From positions 434,001-498,000 of the forward strand of contig SRSI01000079.1 in the NCBI GenBank assembly GCA_005656395.1: a DNA stretch of 64,000 bases, given 5' to 3'. Of this stretch, positions 23,901 through 33,673 are shown piece by piece. A model generated the notes under the pieces. The model was not told the origin of the DNA. It saw only the letters and a program-made list of their open reading frames with translations, and ran no database searches. This DNA comes from Strongyloides papillosus. Its lineage: Eukaryota; Nematoda; Chromadorea; Rhabditida; Strongyloididae. Position numbers and translations under genes: made by a program. Position 1 is the stretch's first letter. Each line of letters opens with the position of its first letter.

Positions 23901-24919
23901 GTACCCAAGAGAATTTCATCATCCGGAATCGTAGTTCTTCCAGAAACAACCAAGATAGGGGTATCAAATTCCTTATCTTCAACCTTCATCTTCACATAAA
24001 CAATACCATCAATTTTCAATTCATCATTCGCAACACCTTTAACCGAAATCTTCTCCGACATAACATTCTCCACTGACAATCCCAGATCATCAGCCAATCT
24101 CCTTGTCATTAACGTAACAGGAGTACCTGTATCACAGTGGGTCTTAATCCTTTTCCCATCTACAGCTAACTCAATTTTATAACTAGGTCCGCTAACACCC
24201 TCATCTAACTGTTCTACCAAGTTGCTGTTAACCTGTGTCTTCGGGACAACTGGTATTTCATCAACCTTCTTCTGGCAATCACGAGCTAGATGCCCTTCTT
24301 CATGACAATTAAAACATTTCTTTACTCGATCAATACTACCAATGAACTTCTTTTCCAGATCTGTATAAAAGTTCCTTTTCTCCACCTTCTGTGGACTCTC
24401 TCGTCTTCTTCTACTATGTCTATAAGCAAACACCAAGTCTTCTACAATGTCTTCGGCATTTCGGTACTGACGCGAATTCGTGTAAAGTCTATCATACATT
24501 CTACCATCAATCTTTTGCATCAACAACGAGATCTGTGTAGCAAGCAGATCTTTTCCACCAAGAGACGGGAATCCATCTTTCACCAACTTCAAGAACTTCC
24601 TCAAGCTAAACTCAAAGTTTCGATAATCAAATTCATAAAATTTCGCTTGGTCTCCTGCCCGACGTGCCTGTTTCTCACCATTGTATATTTCACTCAACAT
24701 ATTCTTCAAAGCAGTATATGTAGCCTTCTGGTCGTCACCAATCGTATCCAGAACCTCATGTACCTCAGGAGTCAAATACAACATCAGTATTGCCTTCTTC
24801 TTAACATCATCAACTACATCTTCAATCGTAAAAACACATTCCAATGACCGTATAAAATCTTTGAATGGGGTAGTCCCATCAAACTTTTCTATCTGAGTAT
24901 AACTCTTCGACATCTTCAA
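20900..24919 (-). CDS. Gag-Pol polyprotein of Ty3/gypsy-type retrotransposon
   Basis: 1,339 aa in a single frame. The small Gag part ends with a CCHC zinc knuckle (CFNCHEEGHLARDC, about residue 202) that binds genomic RNA. An aspartic protease DTG (HCDTGTPVTLM, about 261) follows. Reverse transcriptase carries the catalytic YVDD (about 583), and RNase H has YTDAS (about 729). Integrase has the HHCC zinc module (HDSHGHMGL to CVICQ, about 950-985), the catalytic Asp, Asp and Glu in AIDVG, CDSYPSF and NSIVERSF, and a C-terminal GPY-type module (NFSGPYLI). All catalytic residues I looked for are present, and there is no internal stop. Gag and Pol are fused without frameshift, so their ratio must be set another way. 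The stop at 20900-20902 overlaps the 3' LTR edge. The Met at 24919 is the first in the frame. Confidence 0.93.
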   Translation of the reverse strand: MKMSKSYTQIEKFDGTTPFKDFIRSLECVFTIEDVVDDVKKKAILMLYLTPEVHEVLDTIGDDQKATYTALKNMLSEIYNGEKQARRAGDQAKFYEFDYRNFEFSLRKFLKLVKDGFPSLGGKDLLATQISLLMQKIDGRMYDRLYTNSRQYRNAEDIVEDLVFAYRHSRRRRESPQKVEKRNFYTDLEKKFIGSIDRVKKCFNCHEEGHLARDCQKKVDEIPVVPKTQVNSNLVEQLDEGVSGPSYKIELAVDGKRIKTHCDTGTPVTLMTRRLADDLGLSVENVMSEKISVKGVANDELKIDGIVYVKMKVEDKEFDTPILVVSGRTTIPDDEILLGTNFTSQFVCTYTDNGVYFGKKFYPNLDYRSDIKNEGGKEASMVEMYPGLTVKLEDEEDRIFAKFDKVISKDDLDIGTIDIEIPRKVLNNKPYRRPPRFRYSPLQEALIVAYVKRLLENNIVVMKDTPYVTNFILVQSRHKKDDIRFAVDLRALNEITQPDLYVTKTPNELMNYLGEAELFSSLDIRKAFWSMKIPEEDIGYYGVFTPLGTICFLRMPFGDINAMPNFQRIYDKIILESVPKNSVAYVDDLLIFSKNDKTYHERLIDSAMSCFQKHGIKINKEKSKLMRKSVSFLGWEISNGQRKPGNQTTDLKNRKNPTNPKETKSLLGALNFFRDAIEGYASIVRPIQEMANVTKKEFCWSEDCEKAKLEVFKKLETSLLIPRFDQEFYIYTDASMYAISGCILQKREEKFAPVKFYSKKLKYQKRQKSINLLEMQAIAYTLVANLELLYMAKITIFTDNRSVLTILRDGVDPDYTRYIAMISSFNYSIKYINTKDNGIADYLSRQEMIESSDGAGDGVKKEEKLESNVNAVSVSESAEAVEVIKHNVSLEERLAELQIMDDELQGEISNHPDLFIKLNDIWHKKIYVSEEKREVLVPVIPKKMRKTMLDIIHDSHGHMGLKKTWKLMKLMMYWPNSKTDLKEHIKSCVICQRYSDLSPELPLLKISQLPEQPFKVIAIDVGVVPNHGLIFQTICSLTRFWVPQVIKDQSAETLIEALNKGIFLRFGRPELIICDSYPSFISEQFTNFLKDLNIVLHVNVPYAKTQNSIVERSFRTMWDIMGKMREEMKENRLDFETMVMTAAYYYNTHYQLTTNETPFNLVFNKEERPFIIDRNSAALFDKYPVLADQVASMKQGWKVAAERANQVRSQDVERKNFTRKTVNFDVGEKVLIRNHVRGKLEPNFSGPYLICKKDGDTYHMRKVGNTRGKFLVRNVADLKPYNELSDISCSSIEEDDEVEEPIDSQDNVMETSVDNFTETLDALMNLNVGELPGEKRKEG
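20903..20919 (-). other. Polypurine tract of the retrotransposon
   Basis: On the minus strand aaaaaagaaaagaagg lies directly upstream of the 3' LTR. This is where plus-strand DNA synthesis of an LTR element is primed. It is also coding (last residues of Gag-Pol). Confidence 0.75.
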
Positions 24920-25170
24920 TCATCAACTTTACCGTTATTAGTTTTCAGGCTTTCCAGTAAATATTTCCCTACTCGCTAATAATCAGTAATAACCTCCTAA
25001 CCTCGTTAGCAATAACAACAAATCAGATCTGTACCAATTTCTCAAAACACCAATTTCAAAACCTATTTCGCAATAACACACAATGTCATCAAATTCCTCG
25101 CGACGCGATGACACTAACTCGACGCAATATAAAACGAATCCTTAACTCCGTACGAATATTTACTCTCACT
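24920..25170 (-). other. 5' untranslated leader of the retrotransposon
   Basis: Leader between the 5' LTR and Gag-Pol. No standard tRNA-complementary site beginning TGG follows the LTR. Instead the LTR end and the leader form an inverted repeat: aatatttact (25155-25164) and agtaaatatt (25171-25180), separated by 6 bases. Confidence 0.6.
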
Positions 25171-25374
25171 AGTAAATATTTTATTAATTTATAATGCAAC
25201 CCCTATAAGTATACAATAATAATTAAGACAAATTAACATGGACTAATACAAAACGATGACTTAACAAAACTTAAAATGATTAGATTCGTTAACGACCCCT
25301 ATTTATATAGCTTTAGGAATACATTCTCCCAAATTCTAGAAACATCCAGAACATCGTGAAGGGATACCTTTACT
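25171..25374 (-). repeat. 5' LTR of the retrotransposon
   Basis: 204 bp, matches the 3' LTR. A TATA-type promoter box lies at 25300-25309 on the minus strand (tatataaata). The outer edge is followed by the CAAG target duplication at 25375-25378. Confidence 0.92.
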
Positions 25375-25478
25375 CAAGTAACATTTTTGTATTTTATAAT
25401 ATTAATAATTATTATTAAAATTTTATAGGTTTTTGAACATTAAAAGCTTATAAAACATACTTTATCAAAATTGTTTTA

Positions 25479-27356
25479 TTAAAGACTTTTATATCTACTC
25501 GGCCAAATGTGTGTGTGCAAAAAATGCAACGTTAAGCATATTTTGACCCCCTAGATTTCACAATTTGATTTTGAAAATTTACATGCATATAGATTCCACT
25601 ACGAGAAATTGGAATCTAAAATAAAAATTGCAAAAATCTTGCTCCATCATGGAGAAAAGCGAATCCAAAGTGCCAAAAATGGTGCAAATTTTGGATTAAT
25701 GGACGCGCCGCGTTTTAACAAAATATATTATACACACTAATTACTCAGTAAATGGACGCGCCGTATTTTAACAAAATATATCACACAAATTAGTATGTGT
25801 GTGTAAAAATTTGATCTTGACCAACCCAACTAAAGTAAGAAGTGCCAAACTGGGGTTAAATAAAATATTTACTAACGAATAGTCGGTTTCATCGTGCGCT
25901 GTGCGGCATCCAAGCTCCAATGAAGTACTTCATAGGGTTTCAGACTTCACGACGGATGTTCTGATGTTAATTTTTAGAGGGTTTTTTTTGGGGAAATTGA
26001 AATAAGATGAATCTGAAAGTGAAGGTTTCCGTGGCATTTTTTCTACTTTAGAGTTATGGGTTGCGTTTTTTTCTTATATAAACCTACTTTTTTCAACATA
26101 TGAGGAGTTAAAAATTTTTTTTACAAATAAAAATTTACTTAAGAGATCTAGAAATTATTAAATAACACAGTTGAAAAGATGCACGTTTAAACAACTAATT
26201 TAGCAATTTATATTATTGACATTGATAATTATAATGTTTTTAGATTATTACACTTATTTGTAACGAAAAATAATAAAAATAAATAACCACATCAAAAACT
26301 TAGGTTTTTGTTTTTTAAAGAACTTTTATATCTTAATATATTATACGCGCACCTAAATGAACAAAATAAATTTTGCGAACTTTAAAAGATGAAAATAAAT
26401 TTCGCGTACTAAAAGGGATGAAAATAAATTTTGATTAATTTTTGTATCACTCATCTGTATAAAAGTAGCGTCGTCTAGTGATTTAGATTATATCGATGAC
26501 TACTACAAAATTATAAAGACATATACGATATAATATTCCATGTAAATAAAAATGCAAATGTAAAATCAACTTAATCATTAATTTGCCAATAGAAATTAAA
26601 TATTACATGAAATTATATATTATAAGAAAGGTGTACGAAATCCTCTTAATGCTAATATTGATAAAATTATTGTTTGGTTACTCTATTTTATTAAAATAAG
26701 ACACTCTCATTGTTGTTACAAATATATTTAAATCCATTTTTTATTCCAACAATAGACACATATTCGGCATCCTTGAAAAAATAATAATTACACAACTTTG
26801 ATTTATTAAAACTTTTATGTAAAAATATAATATCATATATTCCATGTAATCAGAAACAAAAATATTAAATGTAAATTCTACTTATCAGTGATTTTTTGCA
26901 AATGAAAATAAGTAATACACGAATTTATATATCGTAATAAGTTTTCACAATATCTATTCACTACTAATAGGGATAAAATTATTGTATAATTATTATATTT
27001 TATTAACATCATACACTCTTAATATTGTTACAAATATATTAAAATCTGTTTTTGTTTTCAACAATAGAACACGTATTTGTTACCATTAAAATAAACTAAA
27101 AAATCAAATGAAAAGTGCACAGCTTCTTTTTAATAATAAACGATAATTAATCTAATTCACTAAACGACGCTACTTTTATACAGATGGGTGATAAAAAAAG
27201 GAATCAAAATTTATTTTCATCCCTTTTAGTACGCGAAATTTATTTTCATCTTTTAAAGTTCGCAAAATTTATTTTGTTCATTTAGGTGCGCGTATAATAT
27301 ATTAAGATATAAAAGTTCTTTAAAAAACAAAAACCTAAGTTTTTGATGTGGTTATT
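25479..27356. mobile_element. 1,878-bp compound mobile-type unit, copy 2
   Basis: Same orientation and length as 2838-4715, offset 22,641 bp, with no difference noticed. It contains the foldback element (26282-27356) with its roughly 208-bp inverted ends. Its left edge sits 104 bp from the retrotransposon LTR. A ttatt pentamer lies immediately before aaag at the left end (25476-25480) and again at the right end (27352-27356). It could be a target duplication, but the match is not repeated around copy 1. Confidence 0.85.
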
Positions 27357-30300
27357 ATATATCCTCATGATTTTAAATTCATTTGATATTCTATGTTTGA
27401 ATAATTTTTTACGAATTTTTAATATAAAAATAAAAAATTAAGAATAATGTTTACGTTAGACTTCTGATTAGTGTTAATATGCAAGTTTTAAGTTATTAAA
27501 TATAATGAAAATTAAAAACAAAGATTAGTTTTAAGTTTGGCTAATTTTTTAAAATATTAATAATATTTGAGATTGGTAATAAGTATTTCATAGTTATTTA
27601 ACTTAAAATAATCCAATTTTTGCGATTGTTATTTTATAATTCCGCATTTTGGTTACATAATAGAAAATACTTTTACAAATTTAATGCATATTTTTTATTT
27701 TGTTTTATATTCTTTTGAAAAAACTTTTTAAAATGTATTATAAAAATAAGAACATAAATTTTGAATGTATTCAAAGTGATAAAAATATTTCTCTAGGTTG
27801 ATAAGATAAAAAATAAATCAAAACAATTACTCGGACACTTTTCGTATTAAAAAATTTATATAGACTTTAAAAAAATATAAATATATTTAAATCAAAGTAT
27901 TGGTAAATTTTTTAATTAAATATTATAAAATTTACTTTAAAAATGCATTGATGAATAGTTTCGACTTAGAAATTTAGGTAACTTTTTTTCCAGTTCTAAT
28001 AAAGCATAGCAAAACTTTTAGATATTTTTACATTTTTTAAAAAATAAATATGTGCATCGCTTTATCATAAATTTGTAAACATTTTTTCAAAGTTTTTAAT
28101 ATGCGTGGCTAGATTGCGGTATTTTGAGACAATTTAGTTTAGATCATTTAAACATAAAAAGATGTAGAGGAAAAATTCTGCTCTATTCTAGAATAAATGA
28201 TATTTAATAAAAATTTTGTTAAATCTCAAAAAGCCAAATCAAATATAATTTGATTTTAGTTTTTTTATCATATCTTAATAATTGTCATATGTCATATATT
28301 GCACTGATTGAAAAAAATCTTAATAGGCACAAAAGTTACATATAATTAAATAAAAACCAATTTTTCCACCTATCCTATCTACTATGTTCTTAAAAATATA
28401 ATTTGATATTTAAAATTGTTTAAAACAATTAATCCAGTGACTTTTATGAATTGTTGTTTTTTGTTCTTCTTTCAAAGAATCAGTTGTTCTTGTAATTTTT
28501 TTTGGGAGATTACAAATTTTAATATTATTCTCACTGAAGTAGATGTATTTCAAAAGCAAAAATTCAAATGAAGCTAATATTTATTTTTTCTGTTCAACAT
28601 GTTTAAAATACATTTTTATTTTAATAAAAAAAGTGCATATAACGAAAACTATTTAAGAAGTAAACTTTTCCTCTGAGATTTAGGGAAATTTTCGATGACT
28701 TACTATTTTCTGGAATCGGACTTTTTTGTAAATTTTATTGTTTATATGTAACAACCATAAGAAATTGCACGTAAATGTGAAATTTCTTGTTATTAGGATC
28801 ATTTTTAAAGAGTTTTAGGGGATCACAACATTTTAAGATTATTCTCATTAAAATAGACGTATCTCAAGAGCAAAAATTAAAATGAATCTAATAAGTATTT
28901 TTTCTATCGACCACATTAAAATGCATTTTTTATTTTTATAGAAATAAGTACAGAAAACGAAAACCATTTAAAGAAGTAAATTTTTCTTCTAAAATAGGGG
29001 GAAATTTTCGATGACTTACTATTTTCGGGATCGGACTTTTTTGGTAAATTTTATTGTTTGCATGTAATAATCATTAGAAATCACATTTATATGTGAAATT
29101 TTGAATAAAAAAATCAGTATTGAGGGAAAAATGGAGGTACCGAATTTCAAAATATGGTACTTAATGAGATGTATCTCGACAACGGATAATGGGATTAAGA
29201 TGATCTATATGTCATTCGATAGAGAATTAAATTTCACATAAATTCTGTAAACATTTTATATTGAAAAAGTTTCATCTTTGCATACTTTTTTTTTAAAATT
29301 TAAAAATTAGAAAAAAAAAATTGATCAATTTGTTTTTTGACTAACTCAAGAATGAAAAAAGATAAATGAACGGTTAATATCTTAAAATGTTCGCAACAAA
29401 TTTCTCTAGGGGGGAAATTCAAGACATTTTAAAAAAATGGACGTATTGAAACTTTTTTCCTTTCTTGAAACTAAAAAATACCACTTTTTTAGAAAATTAA
29501 AAAATCACTTTTTTCTTTATATCTCGAGAACGGATAAATGAATCAACATGATATATATAACATTCGTTAGATAATTTAATTCTACATAAAAGTTGTGAAA
29601 ACACTTTATTCAAAAAGTTTCATCTTGACATACTTTTTTTAAAAAAATACAAAAAATTTTTTTCAAAAAATTTTTTTTCAAAAAATTTCTGCAACGGTTT
29701 TATGGTACTTAAAGTTTTCCAATTTTCTTGGGATTATAGTCAAAATGTAAGTTAAAAAGAATCTTAGGATGGCTTTTTTTCTTTTTTTCGATTTTCTTCT
29801 CTGAATCCTGATATATCATTTTAAAATGTAAGAATTTAGGTTTTTTTCGGCCATTTTAGAAGAAATCCAAAATCTCAAGAATGAACTTGAAATTTTAACT
29901 TTTTTTTATGTTTATATTATTAGTATCTAAAACTATATATACCTGTAAAATTTCAGATAAAACGAATAACTCTAAGGGGGTCAAGACTAACACACCAAAA
30001 CAACTTTAAGTAGCTGTATCTCAAGAACGGGACTTCAGATTAAAAAAATATTGCGTTTTTTGAAATCAGCACATAAAGTTACATATATTAAGATATAAAA
30101 AAGTTTCAATATCGAAAATAATTTACACTTGCTCCTTACTCCTCTAAATAAAGTGGGGATATACGCATATAAAGAATTTTTAATACAAATTTTATTTTTA
30201 GAATAATATTTCTAAAAAATGAAGTTTTAAGAACCCTGAAAGGAGTATAAACTAAAGTCGCCTTGAATCTAAAATGTTGTAGTTGACAACATTTGAATTG

Positions 30301-30939
30301 AAGCTAGGGCTAAATTTTAGATTAGGGACCCACTTTAAATAACTAAATGATGCAATTAGTTTGCTAAAATGAGCATTTTTATAATGGATAAAAAAATATT
30401 TAGAGGTAGTTTGTAGCATTTAAAGTATTTTTTTTAAGATTTTTCTTTTGTTTTAAATATAGAAAAATATTTTATTTAACTAGGTTTTAGTTGTTAAATA
30501 GGTAACTAATTGATGTAATAATCAATTTCTCATAAACAATTAATACGGTTTTGACCATATATTAATGTAAAGACAGAAAACGCTTCTTTATGCTTAGGTA
30601 AAGCAAAAAAAAAACTATTGACTGTATTAAAGACTACAAGTTGTCTGATTTTTAAACATAAAAAAAATTTGTTATCTGCTAAATTGTTAAAACATTTTAT
30701 TAAATACAATAAATACTTTTAAATACATCAGCCTTAGATCCACCTTCGGCAGGTCACGTCTGGTCTGCAAAGCATATTTTTTTAAAGAATTTTTGTATTA
30801 AATTATTACCAAAATATTAGTATTAGCAAAATTTGCCATTCAAAGAAAAAAATATACAATTAAAAAAACAATCATTTATTTAAAAATGTTCAAAAAAATT
30901 ACAATTTAAAAGTATTCATTATTTAAAAATGATAAAAAT
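27357..30939. repeat. Degenerate tandem repeats in AT-rich DNA
   Basis: No gene is seen. About 28455-28790 and 28791-29110 are direct copies about 316 bp apart; both contain gaaattttcgatgactta, at 28685 and 29001. About 29155-29300 and 29505-29650 repeat at about 348 bp, sharing tatctcg-aacggat and aagtttcatctt. The phrase cttaaaatgttcgcaacaa near 29381 and the segment cattcgatagagaatt near 29214 match the reverse complement of the 1-1480 block. The two blocks are therefore one dispersed family. From 30130 to 30939 the sequence is plain AT-rich. Confidence 0.65.
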
Positions 30940-31018
30940 TTTTCCTGCTTCATTGTTGTGGTCCTCCATTTGTTCTTCTTCCTCCAGGTCACTTGTGTTT
31001 CATATTTCCACTATTTGT

Positions 31019-31153
31019 TCAGAATCTATGCATTAAATATTCTAGTATAAACAACATTTTTGCTTTATCAGATTCTGTTTTTACAAATAGACAATCAGGA
31101 CTTTTTACACGTGAAAATGTAACATACAATTGTCCATGTGAAAATACTGATTT
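31019..31153 (-). pseudogene. Helitron-type PIF1 helicase C-terminal fragment
   Basis: The minus strand reads SVFSHGQLYVTFSRVKSPDC followed by a short Lys-rich tail and a stop at 31019-31021. The HGQLYV-FSRV string is the final helicase motif of the Helitron RepHel / PIF1-like family. No other helicase motif was found nearby, so this is a deletion remnant of a rolling-circle transposon. Confidence 0.6.
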
Positions 31154-31224
31154 AAATACATATATACAATAAACATATCAAATACAAGTATACATATAAA
31201 TACAATAAAAAAATACAAAAAAAA

Positions 31225-31497
31225 TGAATTAGAGCCATTATAATAAAGGGGTCCACAAAAAAATTCCTCCTCCTCACCAAGTTCTGTTACATTCCGTTTG
31301 AGTCTTACACGAGATCGACTACAAGCTCCAAGCCGCCTATGATCCTTCGGAAGGTTGTTGGCATCACGTAATCTGAATATTGTTTCTTAAATTTTATTCT
31401 AACTAAAATTACCTTTTGTTAGGTGTCGCCCAATATGTTTGTAGAACAAAGCCAACGGCCTTTATTCTTCTTTGATGTCCATTCGTCTTAGTCACAG
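31225..31497 (-). pseudogene. Two unidentified coding-like fragments next to the helicase remnant
   Basis: Minus-strand frames with non-random composition. One (about 31497-31412) includes NGHQRRIKAVGFVLQTYWAT. The other (about 31386-31225) includes LRDANNLPKDHRRLGACSRS and an acidic EEEEFF stretch. GC content is well above the surroundings. They are separated by about 27 bp of AT-rich sequence with GT-AG ends, which is short for an intron. The family is not recognised. They may belong to the same degraded Helitron or to a captured gene fragment. Confidence 0.35.
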
Positions 31498-32569
31498 TCT
31501 ACATTGTAGAGAAAAAAAAAATGAAAAATTAATACAAATTCTTTTGTTTTTATAGAAGAAAAAAAAAAGACAAGAAGAGAAATAGTGATACTTTTACAAT
31601 TTCATAATTTTCTTATAAATAACTTGATTGATTGTTAATAAAGAAAATTAATGTTAGTGACATTAAATTTATACTGAATCGGATGTGGGCAAGTGATGTT
31701 ACCTATATATTTGCAGTTTTGTTTTTACATTAGGAAAAGAATTAATCGACTAAGAATAATACTTCCTTTTTTATATTGGTGATTAACATAGCTAAATTAA
31801 GTTTTTATAGGTAAAACACTACTAAAGTAATAAAAGTTTGCCAGCAAAAATACATTAATACTCATGGTATCTATAATTTTTCTTTTTCTTTGTCCATATA
31901 TAGAAACATTTACAAAATCAACAATAAAAAATAGTTCATTTTTTATTTTAATCGACAGTACTTTTAGGAAATCACTTTTTTCTGCCTCTTTTTTCTTTAC
32001 GATTCGTTGAATCGTTGTCATCTCTGCTCTCACCATTCATATCAATATGTCTCGACAATGTATGTATCCTTTTTTGTATCTCTGTACTTTCGGATAGTAA
32101 GAAAAAACAGAAAGAAAATTACTATTTCCACCAATTGCAATCCAGATGGATTGTCGGAACCCCTAAAGGGCTCCTAAATATCTAAGTTAACACTTAAAAT
32201 TTAACTTAAACTTTTATTAGAACCAAATATTATCTATAAAAAACAAAATGTAAAAGTCTGTTTAAGTGTATATATATGTATGATAAGGTTTCTTCCTTTT
32301 TTCTATGGTTTCTCTTTGATTATTACTCCTCAAGGATTTACAGAAAAATTTATAGAAATCGGATGCAAGAAAGATCTAAAATCAACTTTGACAACGATAG
32401 AAGATATTATGATAAAATATCTTTTGATAATCATGAACAAGAAGTACTTTCTGGTAGGGCTGATCCAGCATCACTTTTTCATATATAATTTACAGTTTAA
32501 AAAAATATTATTCATATAGAAAGGTCGCTTGTATAAATATTTTATGGAAAAAGGTAAAGCTACAACTAT
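31498..32569. other. Intergenic; possible N-terminal transposon trace
   Basis: Mostly AT-rich. The minus strand near 32038-31975 starts with ATG and reads MNGESRDDNDSTNRKEKRGR and then a stop. It is Lys/Arg-rich, as at the N-terminus of some transposon polyproteins; weak. A GC-richer patch near 32138-32175 shows no identifiable feature. Confidence 0.35.
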
Positions 32570-33673
32570 TTATTTTCTAAAATTGTACTTTGAAAATTTT
32601 TTTATTAAATCTAATTTTTTATTAACTTTCAATTTTGTGTTGATATTATCACTACTCTCCATCTTATTCAGTCTGGAATTCCTTCCTATTACTTCCATAT
32701 GGTAAAGAAAATACTCCATAGCATACATCATGTCACCTCTAACGTAGTGAAAAGTAATTGGAAAATCAGCCACAGCAGTTATTGTAGCACTGTATTCAAA
32801 TTTTGACCTACAAATAAGTCCCATTTTGAAGCTATCAATTACTGGAGACACTGCCCTTAGAGGATCCAATGCATTAAACAAAACCCTATCCCTACTATCA
32901 AGACTCGTACTTGGTATCGCACCTAACTTTTCTAAACATAACCCAACTTCAAGATCATCAAAGGCTTCATCTGTCTGTCTACAATACTTTGAGTCACCAA
33001 AACCCTTTTCAACTAACTCCTTGACGCTTCTCCTACTCATAACATAACCAGCTCCACCACTGTTGTATGCATGAGGGTCAGATTTACCACCTTCTGCCAT
33101 TCTGAAACCATGATAACCATGCTTGTTTGGATCCTCATTCAACAGGAAAGCCCTCAAATTCTCCATAATAACGTACGTATCATCATCTGCCTTGATATAC
33201 CAATCGTACTTGTCACCATACTTTCTCCAAACATGGCTCAACGTACTTTTCATCTTCCCAAAAGAGAATGAATATCCATCGTTGTGATAAGCCTTGAAAG
33301 TCGGGATATCTTCGCTCTCCTCTCCAGATCCAAAGATATGGTTGTCGCATCTCTTTACCCATGTCTGCTTCTGAAGTATGGCTCTTTCTCTATTGACTTT
33401 TGACGTCAGAATGAGGCAGAATATTTTCACTCTTTTTGCCATCTCTGAGTTTACTTCGTTGAATACTGGCAAAGAAAAAGTTGCAAAAAAATATAAGAAA
33501 TATAACTTACCTGAATCATCGAAAGAATCGTCGAAACGTTTTTCATCCTCCGACTTTGTAATATTATTCTCTTCACCATGTAAGACACAAACAATTACAA
33601 GAAAAATTAATAAAGTACAACGAATTAAAATAGCATAGGGAAACTTGTTTTTACCTATCATTTCACAAATCAT
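32570..33673 (-). CDS. C1GALT1-like beta-1,3-galactosyltransferase (GT31)
   Basis: Exons 33673-33511 and 33465-32570 flank a 45-bp GT-AG intron (33510-33466), giving 352 aa. The intron is a multiple of three and lacks a stop, so unspliced RNA would still read through. The N-terminus is a type II signal anchor (LIRCTLLIFLVIVCVL). The catalytic domain follows core 1 synthase: VKIFCLILTS, KQTWVKRCD, a DxD-type ADDDTYVIMENL, NSGGAGYVMS, DLEVGLCLEKLG and FHYVRGDMMY. In animals this enzyme adds galactose to GalNAc-Ser/Thr to make core 1 O-glycans in the Golgi. Nematodes have several C1GALT-like paralogues, so it may not be the principal T-synthase. The Met at 33673 is followed by another in-frame Met four codons on. 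Confidence 0.85.
   Translation of the reverse strand: MICEMIGKNKFPYAILIRCTLLIFLVIVCVLHGEENNITKSEDEKRFDDSFDDSGKLYFLYFFATFSLPVFNEVNSEMAKRVKIFCLILTSKVNRERAILQKQTWVKRCDNHIFGSGEESEDIPTFKAYHNDGYSFSFGKMKSTLSHVWRKYGDKYDWYIKADDDTYVIMENLRAFLLNEDPNKHGYHGFRMAEGGKSDPHAYNSGGAGYVMSRRSVKELVEKGFGDSKYCRQTDEAFDDLEVGLCLEKLGAIPSTSLDSRDRVLFNALDPLRAVSPVIDSFKMGLICRSKFEYSATITAVADFPITFHYVRGDMMYAMEYFLYHMEVIGRNSRLNKMESSDNINTKLKVNKKLDLIKKFSKYNFRK

Larger units (their letters stand above)
20698..25374 (-). mobile_element. Complete Ty3/gypsy-type LTR retrotransposon
   Basis: The element is 4,677 bp. LTRs of 204 bp (20698-20901 and 25171-25374) read identical base for base. They begin and end with the inverted pair AGTAAA/TTTACT, and are flanked by a 4-bp target duplication CAAG (20694-20697 and 25375-25378). 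One uninterrupted Gag-Pol frame lies on the minus strand. Domain order is protease, reverse transcriptase, RNase H, integrase, which is the Ty3/gypsy (Metaviridae-type) order. There is no envelope-like third frame. Identical LTRs and an open frame indicate a recent insertion that may still be competent; this is inference. Confidence 0.93.

Noticed and set aside
22592..24896. Several plus-strand frames of 60-185 codons inside the retrotransposon
   Set aside because: Antisense shadows of the intact Gag-Pol frame; no antisense gene is known to me for this family.
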